This document shows positions 29,000 through 38,649 of a stretch of 64,000 nucleotides of DNA, piece by piece; position 1 is the stretch's first letter; every line of letters begins with the position of its first letter. This stretch comes from Desulfobulbus sp. (lineage in GTDB: Bacteria > Desulfobacterota > Desulfobulbia > Desulfobulbales > Desulfobulbaceae). The stretch is from assembly GCA_028684915.1 (NCBI GenBank), contig JAQUEZ010000007.1, positions 1 to 64,000 on the forward strand, in the 5' to 3' direction. Both the position numbers and the translations under genes were made by a program. A model generated the notes under the pieces. It did no database searches and was not told where the DNA came from. It saw nothing but the letters and a program-made list of their open reading frames with translations.

Positions 29000-31966
29000 T
29001 CATCTGACTTCGCTCGGGGCACCACCTCGCCCCACCACTTGATACGTTACCCCAAATATCGTATCCCCCAACCACTTCTTGAAGGAAGGATTATCGCTGA
29101 ACAGCTTGAACAGCTCGGTATGATCGGACAGCAATTCGATCATTACCCGCTGCAAGGCCCGGTCGTGTTCGATGCGGGCGTTTTGCTTGTCCGAGTTTTT
29201 CATCGCGTTCTGGTAGGCGGTGTCGGCGCCGACCTTGCTGGGAATCTCCTCGGCAATGACCTTGCGGATCTTGTCGCCGTCTTTCCATTCGATATTGCCG
29301 AACTGGTCGTTAAAGGCCTGGATAATGCTGCTGAGCTGCTCCATATCCGCTTCGGGTTTGTGGCCACCGCCACCGCTGGTAAACGGGTCCAGTTCACCAT
29401 CCCCGTCGGTCAAGCCGATGTTCCTGGTGGTCAGCTTTTCAACCCGGTAGCTGTCCATGTCGATGGCGTCGAGAATACCCTGTGACAAGTCCTCCTCCTT
29501 GGGTGCCGGCAGCTTGGGCACCAGGAAATTGAGGAAGATCGACAGCTTTTCCCAGCCGGCATTGGAATACGGCAAGATCGAGGCAAGAAATCCGTAGGTG
29601 CGGCCAAAGGCCTTGGCCTTCCCCTTGAAATCGACCTGGCCATCTTCATCCAGATCAGCGGTATAACTGGCCACGCAGGCATCAAGGATCGGGTCCAACT
29701 GGTCGCGATCCGCCCCGCTCAGGTATCGGGCCACCAGTTCATCGATCTGTTCCTGGGAATAGACCTGGTAGCCTTCCAAGGCGGCCTGGAGATCATGGAG
29801 TTTGTTGGGGTCGGTTTCGTCGCTGAGGATGGTGGTGCGGTAATAGGGCTCGAACGATTTCTGGATGGTGTCCGAGTCGTTGAAGAAATCGAGCACAAAG
29901 GTGTCGTACTTCTGCGGCCGTGCGCGGTTGAGCCGGGAAAGGGTCTGCACCGCCTTGATGCTGGAGAGCTTCTTGTCCACGTACATGGTGTGCAGGAGCG
30001 GCTCGTCGTAGCCGGTTTGGAATTTGTCGGCCACAATCAGAAAGCGGTATGGATCCTCTTGGATGTTGTCTTCAATCCGGCTGCTCGGAAACCCGTTCAA
30101 GGTGGCCTCGGTCACCTTGGCCCCGCCGTATTCATGTTCGCCGGAGAAGGCGACGATGGGCAGATAGGGGCTCTTGCGCTCCTTGAGATAGGCCTTGACT
30201 GCGTGGAAATACTGAATTGCCCGCTCGATGCCGCCGGTGATGATCATGGCCCGCGCCTTGCCGTCGATCTTCCGCTGGCCGAGCACCTGCTCGTGGAAAT
30301 GATCTACCATGATCTCAGCCTTCTCGAGGATGGCGTGCTCGTGCGATTCCACATAACGCCGGAGCTTTTTCCGCGCCTTGTTGGCGTCAAAGAGCGGATC
30401 GTCGGTCACAGTCTTGGCCAGGCGATAATAGCTGCCCACCGGGGTATAGTGCTTGAGCACATCGAGGATGAATCCTTCCTCGATGGCCTGCTTCATTGAA
30501 TAGCTGTGAAAGGGGTGGTGCTGCACCGTGCCGTCGGGCTGCGGGGCCGGTTCGCCGAAGATTTCCAGGGTCTTGTTCTTGGGCGTGGCGGTGAAGGCGA
30601 AATAGCTGGCGTTGGTCAGCATTTTTCGGCCTTCCATGATGGTGTTGATCTTGTCCTCAACCGTCTCTTCTTCATCCTCTCCGGAGTTGCCCAAGGCCAT
30701 GTTCATTTTGGCGGCGTTGCGGCCACCCTGGCTGGAGTGGGCCTCGTCGATGAGAATGGCAAAGCGGTTGCCGCGATGCTCGTTGCCGATCTCATCGAGA
30801 ATGACCGGAAACTTCTGCACCGTGGTGATGATGATCTTCTTGCCCGCCTTGATATAGTCCCGCAGGTCTCCCGAGCGCTCAGCATGGCCGACCGTGGCCT
30901 TGACCTGGGCGAACTGCTTGATGGTATCGCGGATCTGCTTATCAAGGATGCGGCGGTCGGTGACCACGATGATGGAATCGTACAGGTCCCGACCTTCTCG
31001 CCGCAGACTGATCAGCTGATGCGCCAGCCAGGCAATAGAGTTGCTCTTGCCGCTGCCGGCGGAATGCTGAATCAGATACCGCCTGCCGATACCCTGGATA
31101 GCGGCTTTTGCCAGCAGCAACCGCACTACCTGCAACTGATGGTAGCGGGGAAAGACCTGTTTTCGTTTCTTCCTGCCGGTCTTTTCGTCCTTCTCCTCCA
31201 CCACTTGGGCATAGTTTTCCAGGATGTCGGTCAGGCGCTCCTTGGTGAGGATCTCCTTCCAAAGGTAATCGGTGGCCAGGCCATGGGGGTTGGGTGGATT
31301 GCCGGCGCCGTCGTTGTGCCCCTTGTTGAACGGCAAAAACCAGGACTGCTTGCCCTTGAGATGGGTACACATCCGCACCTCATGGTCGTCCACGGCGAAA
31401 TGGACCATGCATCGGCCGAACTGAAAGAGCAGTTCCTTGGGGTCGCGGTCGCGTTTGTACTGCTCGACCGCATCGGCCACGGTCTGCTTGGTGAGTTTGT
31501 TCTTCAGCTCAAAGGTGGCCACGGGCAGACCGTTGATGAAGATGGCCAGGTCAAGGGCCAGCAGGGTTTCGTTGCGGCTGTAGCGAAGCTGACGGGTGAC
31601 GCTGAAGATGGTGGCCGCGAACCGTGCCACCGCCTTGGCATTGCCAGGGCTGGGATTGCCGTAAAAGAGATCGATAGTGGCCGGGCCATGCTTGATGCCG
31701 CCGCGCAACACCTCGATAACCCCGCGCTTGGCGATCTCGCCCTGCAATCGGTGGAGGAACTGGGTTCGTTTCGACCCCTCCTGTTCAATATCCAGGTGGG
31801 CAAAGGTTTCCGGCTGGGTTGTGGCGAGGAAGTTGAGCAGCTGGACCAGGTCAACGGCGTGTTCGCGGTCGTAGTCCTTCGGGTCGCCCTGCACATACCC
31901 GGCTTGATCGACCAGCGATTGGACAATGAGGCTTTCCAGTCCTTTTTCCGTTGTATCTGTTTTCAT
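29000..31966 (-). CDS. hsdR: Type I restriction enzyme R subunit
   Basis: A 988-residue motor-endonuclease. The N-terminal third carries the PD-(D/E)XK nuclease pattern (R-N-E-T-L-L-A-L-D-L-A-I-F followed by T-F-E-L-K-N). The SF2 motor follows with A-G-S-G-K-S-N near residue 303, D-E-A-H-S-S near 405, F-T-A-T-P-K near 460 and Q-T-L-S-R-L-N-R near 680. The C-terminal helical part contacts the methyltransferase. It translocates DNA and cuts away from unmethylated sites. The ATG at 31966 is preferred to an upstream in-frame GTG at 32020. A gap of 154 bases with a hairpin separates it from hsdS. Confidence 0.95.
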   Translation of the reverse strand: MKTDTTEKGLESLIVQSLVDQAGYVQGDPKDYDREHAVDLVQLLNFLATTQPETFAHLDIEQEGSKRTQFLHRLQGEIAKRGVIEVLRGGIKHGPATIDLFYGNPSPGNAKAVARFAATIFSVTRQLRYSRNETLLALDLAIFINGLPVATFELKNKLTKQTVADAVEQYKRDRDPKELLFQFGRCMVHFAVDDHEVRMCTHLKGKQSWFLPFNKGHNDGAGNPPNPHGLATDYLWKEILTKERLTDILENYAQVVEEKDEKTGRKKRKQVFPRYHQLQVVRLLLAKAAIQGIGRRYLIQHSAGSGKSNSIAWLAHQLISLRREGRDLYDSIIVVTDRRILDKQIRDTIKQFAQVKATVGHAERSGDLRDYIKAGKKIIITTVQKFPVILDEIGNEHRGNRFAILIDEAHSSQGGRNAAKMNMALGNSGEDEEETVEDKINTIMEGRKMLTNASYFAFTATPKNKTLEIFGEPAPQPDGTVQHHPFHSYSMKQAIEEGFILDVLKHYTPVGSYYRLAKTVTDDPLFDANKARKKLRRYVESHEHAILEKAEIMVDHFHEQVLGQRKIDGKARAMIITGGIERAIQYFHAVKAYLKERKSPYLPIVAFSGEHEYGGAKVTEATLNGFPSSRIEDNIQEDPYRFLIVADKFQTGYDEPLLHTMYVDKKLSSIKAVQTLSRLNRARPQKYDTFVLDFFNDSDTIQKSFEPYYRTTILSDETDPNKLHDLQAALEGYQVYSQEQIDELVARYLSGADRDQLDPILDACVASYTADLDEDGQVDFKGKAKAFGRTYGFLASILPYSNAGWEKLSIFLNFLVPKLPAPKEEDLSQGILDAIDMDSYRVEKLTTRNIGLTDGDGELDPFTSGGGGHKPEADMEQLSSIIQAFNDQFGNIEWKDGDKIRKVIAEEIPSKVGADTAYQNAMKNSDKQNARIEHDRALQRVMIELLSDHTELFKLFSDNPSFKKWLGDTIFGVTYQVVGRGGAPSEVR

Positions 31967-32054
31967 ATCAGTGTCCCAACATGCATTACCCCGGTTGCCT
32001 GGTGCAACTGGTGGTTGCACACCTTGATTTCTCCAACCACAGGCTGGAGAATTT

Positions 32055-32073
32055 CTCGCACCGGCGGTGCGAG
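32055..32073. repeat. GC-rich hairpin between hsdS and hsdR
   Basis: CTCGCACC and GGTGCGAG pair perfectly around GGC, followed on the left by the short palindrome GAGAATTTCTC. It lies in the only sizeable gap of the RM operon, so it may attenuate hsdR expression or be a regulator site. Confidence 0.5.
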
Positions 32074-32120
32074 TTCTGTAACGTGCCTTTACGCCTTGGC
32101 GGTCATCACAGATTGACAGC

Positions 32121-33536
32121 TCACTCCTCGACCTTCAGATCCTCATCAGCATCGATCACGTCATCGGATTCAGTAGAGCCCTTTTCCAGCGCCAGCAGTT
32201 CTTCTTCCGCGATCTCCGGCACTTCGATGCCGCGCACGTCTACCTGGCCAGTGACCACGTCGGCAATCAGGCGGTCGCGGTATTCGCGCATCAGTTCGAT
32301 TTCGCGTTGAGCGCGGGCAATGGCTTGGTCTATTGGTTCAATCTCTTTCAGAATATGTTTTATAATATCTGATTGCTCCTCAATAGGTGGACAGAGGATA
32401 GGAAATTTTTTTATCAGATCAATAGTAAATCTTGTCATTGCTCCACCGACAAGATTCCTCAAAACGAACCTTTTCAACAGTTGGCAGTTTAGCTGATAAG
32501 CAAGAAAAGACGCACTGATTGATGAGGGTTTTGGCTTTATTAGGGCGACACTCGATAAGAGCGAAAATTCACTTTCAATCTGATTGACGCAGGCAATTCC
32601 TGCAGTAGCCCCATCTTTGATGTACAAAATATCCCCTTTTTTTACGGGGCAACGCCTATAGATTGGTGCATGATCCTCCGTTTTTATGTATGTGGCGTTC
32701 TCGGTGACCACCCCGTTTTCTTTGATATTTTTTGCAGTTATATACAAAAAATCACCAGTTTCACTATTTGGTGGACTAAAGTGAGTGCCATCAACAACAA
32801 GAGTGCTTGCATAAAGTAGTTTCCGTGAATCCCAATGCTCCGGAATATCTCCAATCCACTCCACGCCGCTTGGCTTGAGTTTGACGTTGGGATCAATCCC
32901 TCGGGTCACGGCCTGGTTGATGATGTGCTGCTTCTGCTCTTTGAGCAGTTCAATCAACCGCCGTTTGTTGCGGATGAATTTACGGAACAACAGGTTTTGC
33001 GCCTTCAGGAATTTCGCAATTGCCTGTTGTTCTTCCCATGGAGGGCAGATAACCCGCATGCTCAGAAATTTATCGGGATAGAGTCTGAGCCGGGAGGAGC
33101 GGACACCGGTTGATCGGCAGATGTATTCCGACCGGTACCCTTCAATCCGCAACAGGTGGTCGAGGTAGTAGGTATCGTACTCTTGATCATTGATTGGTCG
33201 GTAAACACCATAGGCGGGGCTGACGATTCCGGCATGATTCGAGACGCCCAATGCAGACATCCAGGCCCACATGGTGTTGATCACCACATCGCCTGGTTGG
33301 CAACGCTTTTGGCCGACATTCGACTCTGCCTTGAACATGGTCACGTTCTTCTGGCTGCGGGGTGTCACACCTGTGATGTGTGAGACCGAAAGCATTTCCT
33401 CGTCGCCCGTCTGTGAACGCTCGTCGATTTCTTTGAAGAAATACTTTGCCCGCTTTTCGGGCCAATGAGCGGGAATACTGCCTATCCAACTCACTCCCGC
33501 TTTCTTGTATTCCGGATACGGCTTCAACTGCATCAC
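32121..33536 (-). CDS. hsdS: Type I restriction specificity subunit
   Basis: A 471-residue S subunit with two target recognition domains, each beginning with the usual pattern: G-V-S-W-I-G-S-I-P-A-H-W near residue 13 and G-V-E-W-I-G-D-I-P-E-H-W near residue 221. Helical spacers follow each (K-R-R-L-I-E-L-L-K-E-Q-K near 195, R-E-I-E-L-M-R-E-Y-R-D-R-L near 430). The tail is very acidic. The second recognition domain (about 32330-32830) is visibly AT-richer than its surroundings, consistent with exchange of target domains between strains. It overlaps the DUF1016 gene by four bases. Confidence 0.93.
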   Translation of the reverse strand: MMQLKPYPEYKKAGVSWIGSIPAHWPEKRAKYFFKEIDERSQTGDEEMLSVSHITGVTPRSQKNVTMFKAESNVGQKRCQPGDVVINTMWAWMSALGVSNHAGIVSPAYGVYRPINDQEYDTYYLDHLLRIEGYRSEYICRSTGVRSSRLRLYPDKFLSMRVICPPWEEQQAIAKFLKAQNLLFRKFIRNKRRLIELLKEQKQHIINQAVTRGIDPNVKLKPSGVEWIGDIPEHWDSRKLLYASTLVVDGTHFSPPNSETGDFLYITAKNIKENGVVTENATYIKTEDHAPIYRRCPVKKGDILYIKDGATAGIACVNQIESEFSLLSSVALIKPKPSSISASFLAYQLNCQLLKRFVLRNLVGGAMTRFTIDLIKKFPILCPPIEEQSDIIKHILKEIEPIDQAIARAQREIELMREYRDRLIADVVTGQVDVRGIEVPEIAEEELLALEKGSTESDDVIDADEDLKVEE

Positions 33537-34603
33537 TCCGCCTCCCGGTTCTCCAGCCGCAGCCGTGATTGCTCGATGGCGGCGTGGAGTTTGTGCTGCA
33601 AGATCTCTTTGGGCGGCAGTTCGGTGAGGTATTCGGCCACATGAATGCCGGCCTGGCCCAGTTCCAGCAGTTCGACGCGCTCATCATCCTTGCCGGAACA
33701 GAGGATGATGCCCAGCGGCGATTCCTCGCCGGGTTTGCGTTCGTGTTTGTCGAGCCAGCGCAGATAGAGGGCCATTTGGCCGAAATGATCGGGACGGAAT
33801 TTGTCCAGCTTCAGTTCCACGGCGACCAGCCGCCGGAGATCACGGTGAAAGAACAGCAAGTCCAGGTAGAAGTCATCGCCGTCCACGGTCATCCGCTTCT
33901 GCCGGGCGATGAAGGAAAACCCCGCCCCCAACTCCAGCAGAAAAGACTCTATCTCCCGCAGGATGGCGGATTCGAGATCTTTTTCGCTGTAGCTGTCTTT
34001 CAAGTCGAGGAAATCGAGCACATAGGGATCGCGGAACACCAAACCCGGCGTCAAAAGGTCCTGTTCACGCAGGGATTCCAGTTCCGTGCGCGCCAACGCT
34101 TCCGGCTTGCGGGAAAGAGCTGTCCGTTCGTAGAGCATGGAAGCGATTTTGTCCCTGAGGGTGCGGACACTCCAGCGCTCCACCCTGCACATTTCGGCGT
34201 AGAATTCCTTTTGCAGGGGCTGTTTCAGGTAGATGATCTCCTTGAAATGGGACCAACTCAATTGTCTCGACAGCGTAGAGACAATTTCCAGCTCGGGAAA
34301 GGTCTCGGAAAACACGATCATGTGGCGCAGGCTTTTTTCAGAAAACCCGCGTCCATAATCGGTGGTCAATTGTCGCGACAGGGTGGCGAGAATTTCATCG
34401 CCATAGCCCGCTCGTTGGTTGCCGAGGATATCTTCATAGATGCGCTTGCCAATCCGCCAGTAGAGCAGGGTCATCGCGGTGTTGACGGTCACGGCAACCG
34501 CCGAACGGGTTTCTTCGATAAGCGTACGAATGTCGCCAATCAAGGGGTCGGCGGAAGGTGTCCGCCCTTTGTGGGCAGCCTGGGGAAGCATTTGTTTTTT
34601 CAT
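33533..34603 (-). CDS. DUF1016 (YhcG-type) PDDEXK nuclease-domain protein
   Basis: A 356-residue protein. The N-terminal DUF1016 part has Y-W-R-I-G-K-R-I near residue 49 and R-Q-L-T-x-x-Y-G-R-G-F-S. The C-terminal part carries a PD-(D/E)XK-like core (D-D-F-Y-L-D-L-L-F-F-H, A-V-E-L-K, G-I-I-L-C-S-G-K). The family is repeatedly found inside Type I RM operons; its exact task is not settled. It overlaps both hsdM and hsdS by four bases, so the three are translationally coupled. Confidence 0.88.
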   Translation of the reverse strand: MKKQMLPQAAHKGRTPSADPLIGDIRTLIEETRSAVAVTVNTAMTLLYWRIGKRIYEDILGNQRAGYGDEILATLSRQLTTDYGRGFSEKSLRHMIVFSETFPELEIVSTLSRQLSWSHFKEIIYLKQPLQKEFYAEMCRVERWSVRTLRDKIASMLYERTALSRKPEALARTELESLREQDLLTPGLVFRDPYVLDFLDLKDSYSEKDLESAILREIESFLLELGAGFSFIARQKRMTVDGDDFYLDLLFFHRDLRRLVAVELKLDKFRPDHFGQMALYLRWLDKHERKPGEESPLGIILCSGKDDERVELLELGQAGIHVAEYLTELPPKEILQHKLHAAIEQSRLRLENREAE

Positions 34604-36732
34604 TGCTCCGCCTCGCCGACAATCTGTTCCAACAACCCATCGGTTTCCTGCTCCAGGGCATAGATATCGGCCTTGATTGCTTGCAGAGTGCGGGTGGGCG
34701 CGGGCTTGTAGAAATGGCGGGTAAAGGAGATCTCGTAACCAATCTGGGTTTTGTCCGCATCGATCCAGGCATCCTGGGTATAGGGCAGCACCTCCCGGCG
34801 GAAAAAGACCTCGATGCCGCCGTCTTCCAAGAGGGGAATCTGTTCGCTGTCGCGCAGGCCGGTGTCGGGTTCGTATTCGACCACACGGGGCTTGCCCTCT
34901 ACCTCGACCGCGGACAGGCCGTGGATGGGGTCGGGCGTTGTGCCTTTTTTGTGGATCTTTTTGATGACTGCGGCGGCTTCTTCGCTGGTGTCGCAGAGCT
35001 CCGCTTGCAGCAGTTTCCTCCGTTTGGCGGTCAGCTTGAGGCCAAGTTGGGCGGCATGCTGTTCGCAGAGATCGGTAAAGACGTTCCAGTCCAGATGCGG
35101 GCCAATCCCGGCAACTTCGGCGAGACCTTGGGCGAGTCGGGCCAAGGGTTCTTCATTATTTTGGGCACAGATGCGTTCGAATTGCGTCAGCCGGGACGGA
35201 CTCAAGTCGATGGCAAGGCGCAGCGGCCGGTCAACCACCACCTTCCAGTAGCCAAAGGCCTTGTTGGGAAAAATCTTGGACTGCTCGGTGGCCTTGGGCC
35301 GCACCACCAGATCGCAAATGGCCCTGATCTGCTCCTCGGAAAATTCGCAGTTCTTCTTGCCGAGATTACGGCGCAGCGGCACCGACCAGGCGGTGGCATC
35401 GATGAGTTGCACCGTGCCCCGGCGCTCCTCGGATTTGCGATTGGTCAGCACCCAGATGTAGGTGGCGATGCCGGTGTTGTAAAACATGTTTTCCGGCAAG
35501 GCGATGATCGCCTCCAGCCAATCGTTTTCGATGATCCAGCGGCGGATGTTGCTTTCGCCCTGACCGGCGTCGCCGGTGAACAGCGACGAGCCGTTATGGA
35601 CCTCGGCGATACGGCTGCCGAATTTGGTGGAGTGCTTCATCTTGGCCAGCTTGTTGACCAGGAACATGAGCTGGCCGTCGCTGGACCGGGTGATCATGGT
35701 AAATTCCGGATCGCCGTTGTGCTGGACGACAAAGCGCGGGTCCTTGATGTCGCCCTTGCCGCCCAGACGCTCCAAATCGGTCTTCCAGCTCTTGCCGTAG
35801 GGCGGATTGGAGAGCATGAAATCGAATTCCTGGGACGGAAAGGCGTCGCTGGAGAGCGTAGAACCGTATTTCATGTTCTCGGCCTCGGCGCCTTCGCCCT
35901 TGAGCAGCAGATCGGCCTTGGAGATGGCATAGGTCTCCGGTTGCACCTCCTGGCCGAAAAGATGGATGGAAACAGCCTTGCCGTGGCTGTTGGCCAATTC
36001 GACCAGGCGTTCCTCCGCCACGGTGAGCATGCCGCCGGTGCCGCAAGCCCCGTCATACACCAGGTAGGTGGCGGATTCGATCTGGTCCGCCACCGGCAGG
36101 AAGATAAGATCGGCCATGAGTTTGACCACGTCGCGGGGGGTAAAATGCTCGCCGGCCTCCTCGTTGTTCTCCTCGTTAAAACGACGGATCAGCTCTTCAA
36201 AGACGGTGCCCATAGCATGGTTGTCAAGCTCGGGCAGCAGTTCGTTGCCGTCCACGTCCAGCACGGGCTTGGGGCTGAGATTGATGTGGGCGTCGAGGAA
36301 TTTTTCAATGAGATGACCAAGGATGTCGGCCTCGATCAGGGTGGGGATCTGGTTACGGAATTTGAATTTATCGAGAATTTCCTGCACATTGGCGGAAAAG
36401 CCGTCCAGGTAGGCTTCGAAATCGGCCTTGAGCTGCTGCTGTTTGGCGCGGGATTTGAGATCGCGCAGGGTGAAGGGCGAGATGTTGTAAAAGGCCTCCC
36501 CGGCGACCTGACAGAGCGCGGCATGTTGATTGGCGATGCCCGCCTTGTCCAACTGCTCCTTCATGGCAAGGACTGCGTCCTTGGTTGGTTCCAGCAGGGC
36601 GTCCAGACGGCGGATAACCGTCATCGGCAGGATGACGTCTCGATACTTGCCACGGACATAGACATCGCGAAGCACGTCGTCGGCTATCCCCCAGATGAAA
36701 TTGACGATGGTGGTATGGGTGACGTGGTTCAT
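34600..36732 (-). CDS. hsdM: Type I restriction modification M subunit
   Basis: A 710-residue adenine methyltransferase. It has an N-terminal helical HsdM domain (F-I-W-G-I-A-D-D-V-L-R near residue 12), motif I D-G-A-C-G-T-G-G-M near residue 224, catalytic N-P-P-Y near 317, and a long C-terminal extension that makes it longer than the classical 520-residue enzymes. The start at 36732 has AGGAAG upstream. With hsdS it methylates the recognition site. It is the first gene of the leftward RM operon. Confidence 0.94.
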   Translation of the reverse strand: MNHVTHTTIVNFIWGIADDVLRDVYVRGKYRDVILPMTVIRRLDALLEPTKDAVLAMKEQLDKAGIANQHAALCQVAGEAFYNISPFTLRDLKSRAKQQQLKADFEAYLDGFSANVQEILDKFKFRNQIPTLIEADILGHLIEKFLDAHINLSPKPVLDVDGNELLPELDNHAMGTVFEELIRRFNEENNEEAGEHFTPRDVVKLMADLIFLPVADQIESATYLVYDGACGTGGMLTVAEERLVELANSHGKAVSIHLFGQEVQPETYAISKADLLLKGEGAEAENMKYGSTLSSDAFPSQEFDFMLSNPPYGKSWKTDLERLGGKGDIKDPRFVVQHNGDPEFTMITRSSDGQLMFLVNKLAKMKHSTKFGSRIAEVHNGSSLFTGDAGQGESNIRRWIIENDWLEAIIALPENMFYNTGIATYIWVLTNRKSEERRGTVQLIDATAWSVPLRRNLGKKNCEFSEEQIRAICDLVVRPKATEQSKIFPNKAFGYWKVVVDRPLRLAIDLSPSRLTQFERICAQNNEEPLARLAQGLAEVAGIGPHLDWNVFTDLCEQHAAQLGLKLTAKRRKLLQAELCDTSEEAAAVIKKIHKKGTTPDPIHGLSAVEVEGKPRVVEYEPDTGLRDSEQIPLLEDGGIEVFFRREVLPYTQDAWIDADKTQIGYEISFTRHFYKPAPTRTLQAIKADIYALEQETDGLLEQIVGEAEQ

Positions 36733-36921
36733 GCTTCCTATCCTTTTCTTGCCCTGGTGCGTTTGCAGTGTTTGCCCTGGCCGGGGCATTGACTTCCTGT
36801 TATACAGGCTATTCTTTTTCGCCTTGAGCCGTTCAAGCTGGTTGTGGCAAGGTGTATGTCCCGTGCCTCAACAGATCCCGTAGCCTCCGATTGTGTCTAA
36901 TTGTACCCGGCGACCAACGCA

Positions 36922-37317
36922 ATGAAAAAAAAGAACATTTTGAAGTTCCCCGCACCAAACGACAGTTTTCCCTTTTTCAAGGAGATCCTGGAAAACGGCT
37001 ACCATGTTTTCAGCATGGAAAATGCCAAGGTGCCGGATTATTACCCCAACAAATTCCCTGACTACCCAGGAGTCGATCTTCAGCAGCTGCATATTGGCGA
37101 TGTGGTCACCATTCGGGTCTTTTTTCGCATAGGCTCCGGCAAGAATGTTCGTGCCGATGGCGGCTATCTGGACCTGGAGGTGGAACTCATTGAGGGCGAG
37201 ACGGTTTTTGGGGTGCTCCAGACCCAGTTACCCAAGGAATTTCCGCTCCAGGCAGGTGATTCCCTGGAAATCTATCCCGATGAAATCTTGTATAAAGCGC
37301 AAATGACGGAGCATTGA
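36922..37317 (+). CDS. Hypothetical protein
   Basis: A 131-residue soluble protein, unrecognised. It has F-P-F-F-K-E-I-L-E-N-G-Y-H-V near residue 20, a central G-D-V-V-T-I-R-V-F-F-R-I strand pattern, and G-G-Y-L-D-L-E-V-E-L-I. The overall look is a small beta-barrel. It stops one base before the next gene and stands divergent from hsdM. It may be a plasmid-type accessory protein. Confidence 0.65.
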   Translation: MKKKNILKFPAPNDSFPFFKEILENGYHVFSMENAKVPDYYPNKFPDYPGVDLQQLHIGDVVTIRVFFRIGSGKNVRADGGYLDLEVELIEGETVFGVLQTQLPKEFPLQAGDSLEIYPDEILYKAQMTEH

Positions 37318-37318
37318 C

Positions 37319-37522
37319 ATGGAACTCAACAACAATCAGGCTGCACTCATCCTCACCGCCTCCGAGGATGGCGAAATCACCATGGATGTCGAGTCCCCGG
37401 ACATGAATGGACTCGCAAGCGCACTGTGCCACGCCTTGGCCAAGAAATTGATGCGGGATGAGGCGTTTCAGGCGGAGTTGATGGAGATGCTTCAGGGGGA
37501 ATCAGAAGGAAAGGATGTTTGA
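37319..37522 (+). CDS. Small hypothetical acidic protein
   Basis: A 67-residue protein, unrecognised, with an N-terminal beta-type half and a helical C-terminal half (F-Q-A-E-L-M-E-M-L-Q-G-E). It begins one base after the preceding gene's stop and is convergent with the lytic transglycosylase gene. It is probably co-transcribed with its upstream neighbour. Confidence 0.6.
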   Translation: MELNNNQAALILTASEDGEITMDVESPDMNGLASALCHALAKKLMRDEAFQAELMEMLQGESEGKDV

Positions 37523-37596
37523 TGGCTCCGCTGCCCCGTGACAAGGGCCTGGGATAGTGAACTGTGGCGCACAGCCGTATTGAGTAATGGGTCGAT

Positions 37597-38268
37597 TTAC
37601 CTCTTCATTTGATAGGATTGGTAATTGCCCAACACTTTCGCCACATACTCCCTGGTTTCGGGGATATTGGGGACTGTTTTTTTGACATTACCCGGTCCTG
37701 CGTTGTAGGCGGCGAGACTGAGTTCTATATCCCATCCAAAGCTGTCGAGCAAGGAACGCAGGTATTTGGTACCACCAGTGATATTGGCTTGAGGATCAAA
37801 GGGATCGGCGACTTGGAGATCCCTGGCCGTTGCCGGCATGAGTTGCATCAACCCCTGGGCGCCTTTTGGCGAGATAGCGGTGGGGTTAAAATTCGATTCA
37901 GCCTTAATGATGGCCTTGATCAAAAAGGGATCAACCCCGTGTTCGGTGGCGGCTGCCTGGATGAAGTCGTTGATCGTTTGCGAGGAAAAAATTCCCGCTG
38001 ATCGTGGGACAAGTCGTTTGATGGCGATCTTCTTGTTGGTTCGATTGCTCTTGTCCTGGATGTAATGGAGGTGCCCCTGAACATCCATATAGGCAGCAAC
38101 GGTTGCCCCGGCGGTAATTGGCGACGAAAAGCTCATCGCGAAGAAGAGCAGTAAACCGGCCAGGAGCGGAAACAATGCAAAGGGCTTTCGTTCTTTTTGA
38201 TCCACCTCAATCCTCGTATCTGTCAGTTGCAAGGCTATTTCCGATGGTTTGACTTTTTTCGGAAACAT
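37597..38268 (-). CDS. Lytic transglycosylase (conjugation-associated)
   Basis: A 223-residue SLT-type transglycosylase with a membrane anchor at about residues 31-50. The catalytic glutamate is in I-I-K-A-E-S-N-F-N-P near residue 119, followed by G-A-Q-G-L-M-Q-L-M-P-A-T-A near 136 and the A-A-Y-N-A-G-P-G-N-V motif near 186. It cuts peptidoglycan locally so the type IV secretion channel can cross the wall, as VirB1 or F orf169 do. It lies just downstream of the tra operon in the same direction, with one small gene on the other strand between them. Confidence 0.9.
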   Translation of the reverse strand: MFPKKVKPSEIALQLTDTRIEVDQKERKPFALFPLLAGLLLFFAMSFSSPITAGATVAAYMDVQGHLHYIQDKSNRTNKKIAIKRLVPRSAGIFSSQTINDFIQAAATEHGVDPFLIKAIIKAESNFNPTAISPKGAQGLMQLMPATARDLQVADPFDPQANITGGTKYLRSLLDSFGWDIELSLAAYNAGPGNVKKTVPNIPETREYVAKVLGNYQSYQMKR

Positions 38269-38348
38269 GATAAGGGTTAGCTAGAAACGTATTCTCTGCA
38301 CACGAACCGGCATTGATCATTCCGCAACCAGCACTTCGGAGACCAGCC

Positions 38349-38618
38349 ATGTCTGATCAGACCAATTGGACCACCATCTGCCCCCACTGTGGGTACGAGT
38401 CCGAAGACAGCGCGATGTGCCAGTCTTGTGGCCGGTTGATGGATGAATCGGTGCCGGTGCGACCTTTTTCCGCAAGTGGGTTGGCATCCAGTATCGCAGC
38501 TTCTTGGAAAACCATTTCGAACACTGAGGATTTGTTTTCTGATATCAAAGAAGAGCCGGAGTTTTGTTTCTCTTGGCGATCCTATCCAGGGAATATTTAT
38601 CATGGGGATGATAGCTAA
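38349..38618 (+). CDS. Small zinc-ribbon protein
   Basis: An 89-residue protein with two C-x-x-C pairs (C-P-H-C-G and C-Q-S-C-G) near residues 11-31, forming a zinc ribbon, followed by a Ser-rich linker and acidic tail. The start at 38349 has GGAGA upstream. It is divergent from the lytic transglycosylase gene and convergent with traG. Such lone zinc ribbons often bind nucleic acid or bridge proteins; its role is unknown. Confidence 0.6.
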   Translation: MSDQTNWTTICPHCGYESEDSAMCQSCGRLMDESVPVRPFSASGLASSIAASWKTISNTEDLFSDIKEEPEFCFSWRSYPGNIYHGDDS

Positions 38619-38649
38619 GTCGTTTTGTCCTCTTCTTTTCGAAGATAGC

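Noticed and set aside
30506..32116. Long open frame opposite hsdR
   Set aside because: It lies wholly antisense to hsdR, begins and ends without regard to gene borders, and its translation has repetitive Gly/Leu/His/Val bias typical of the complement of a GC-rich gene.
33569..34663. 364-codon open frame opposite the DUF1016 gene
   Set aside because: Antisense shadow with no ribosome site and no recognisable domain.
34558..36792. 744-codon open frame opposite hsdM
   Set aside because: Antisense shadow of hsdM; the real gene has clear methyltransferase motifs and a ribosome site.
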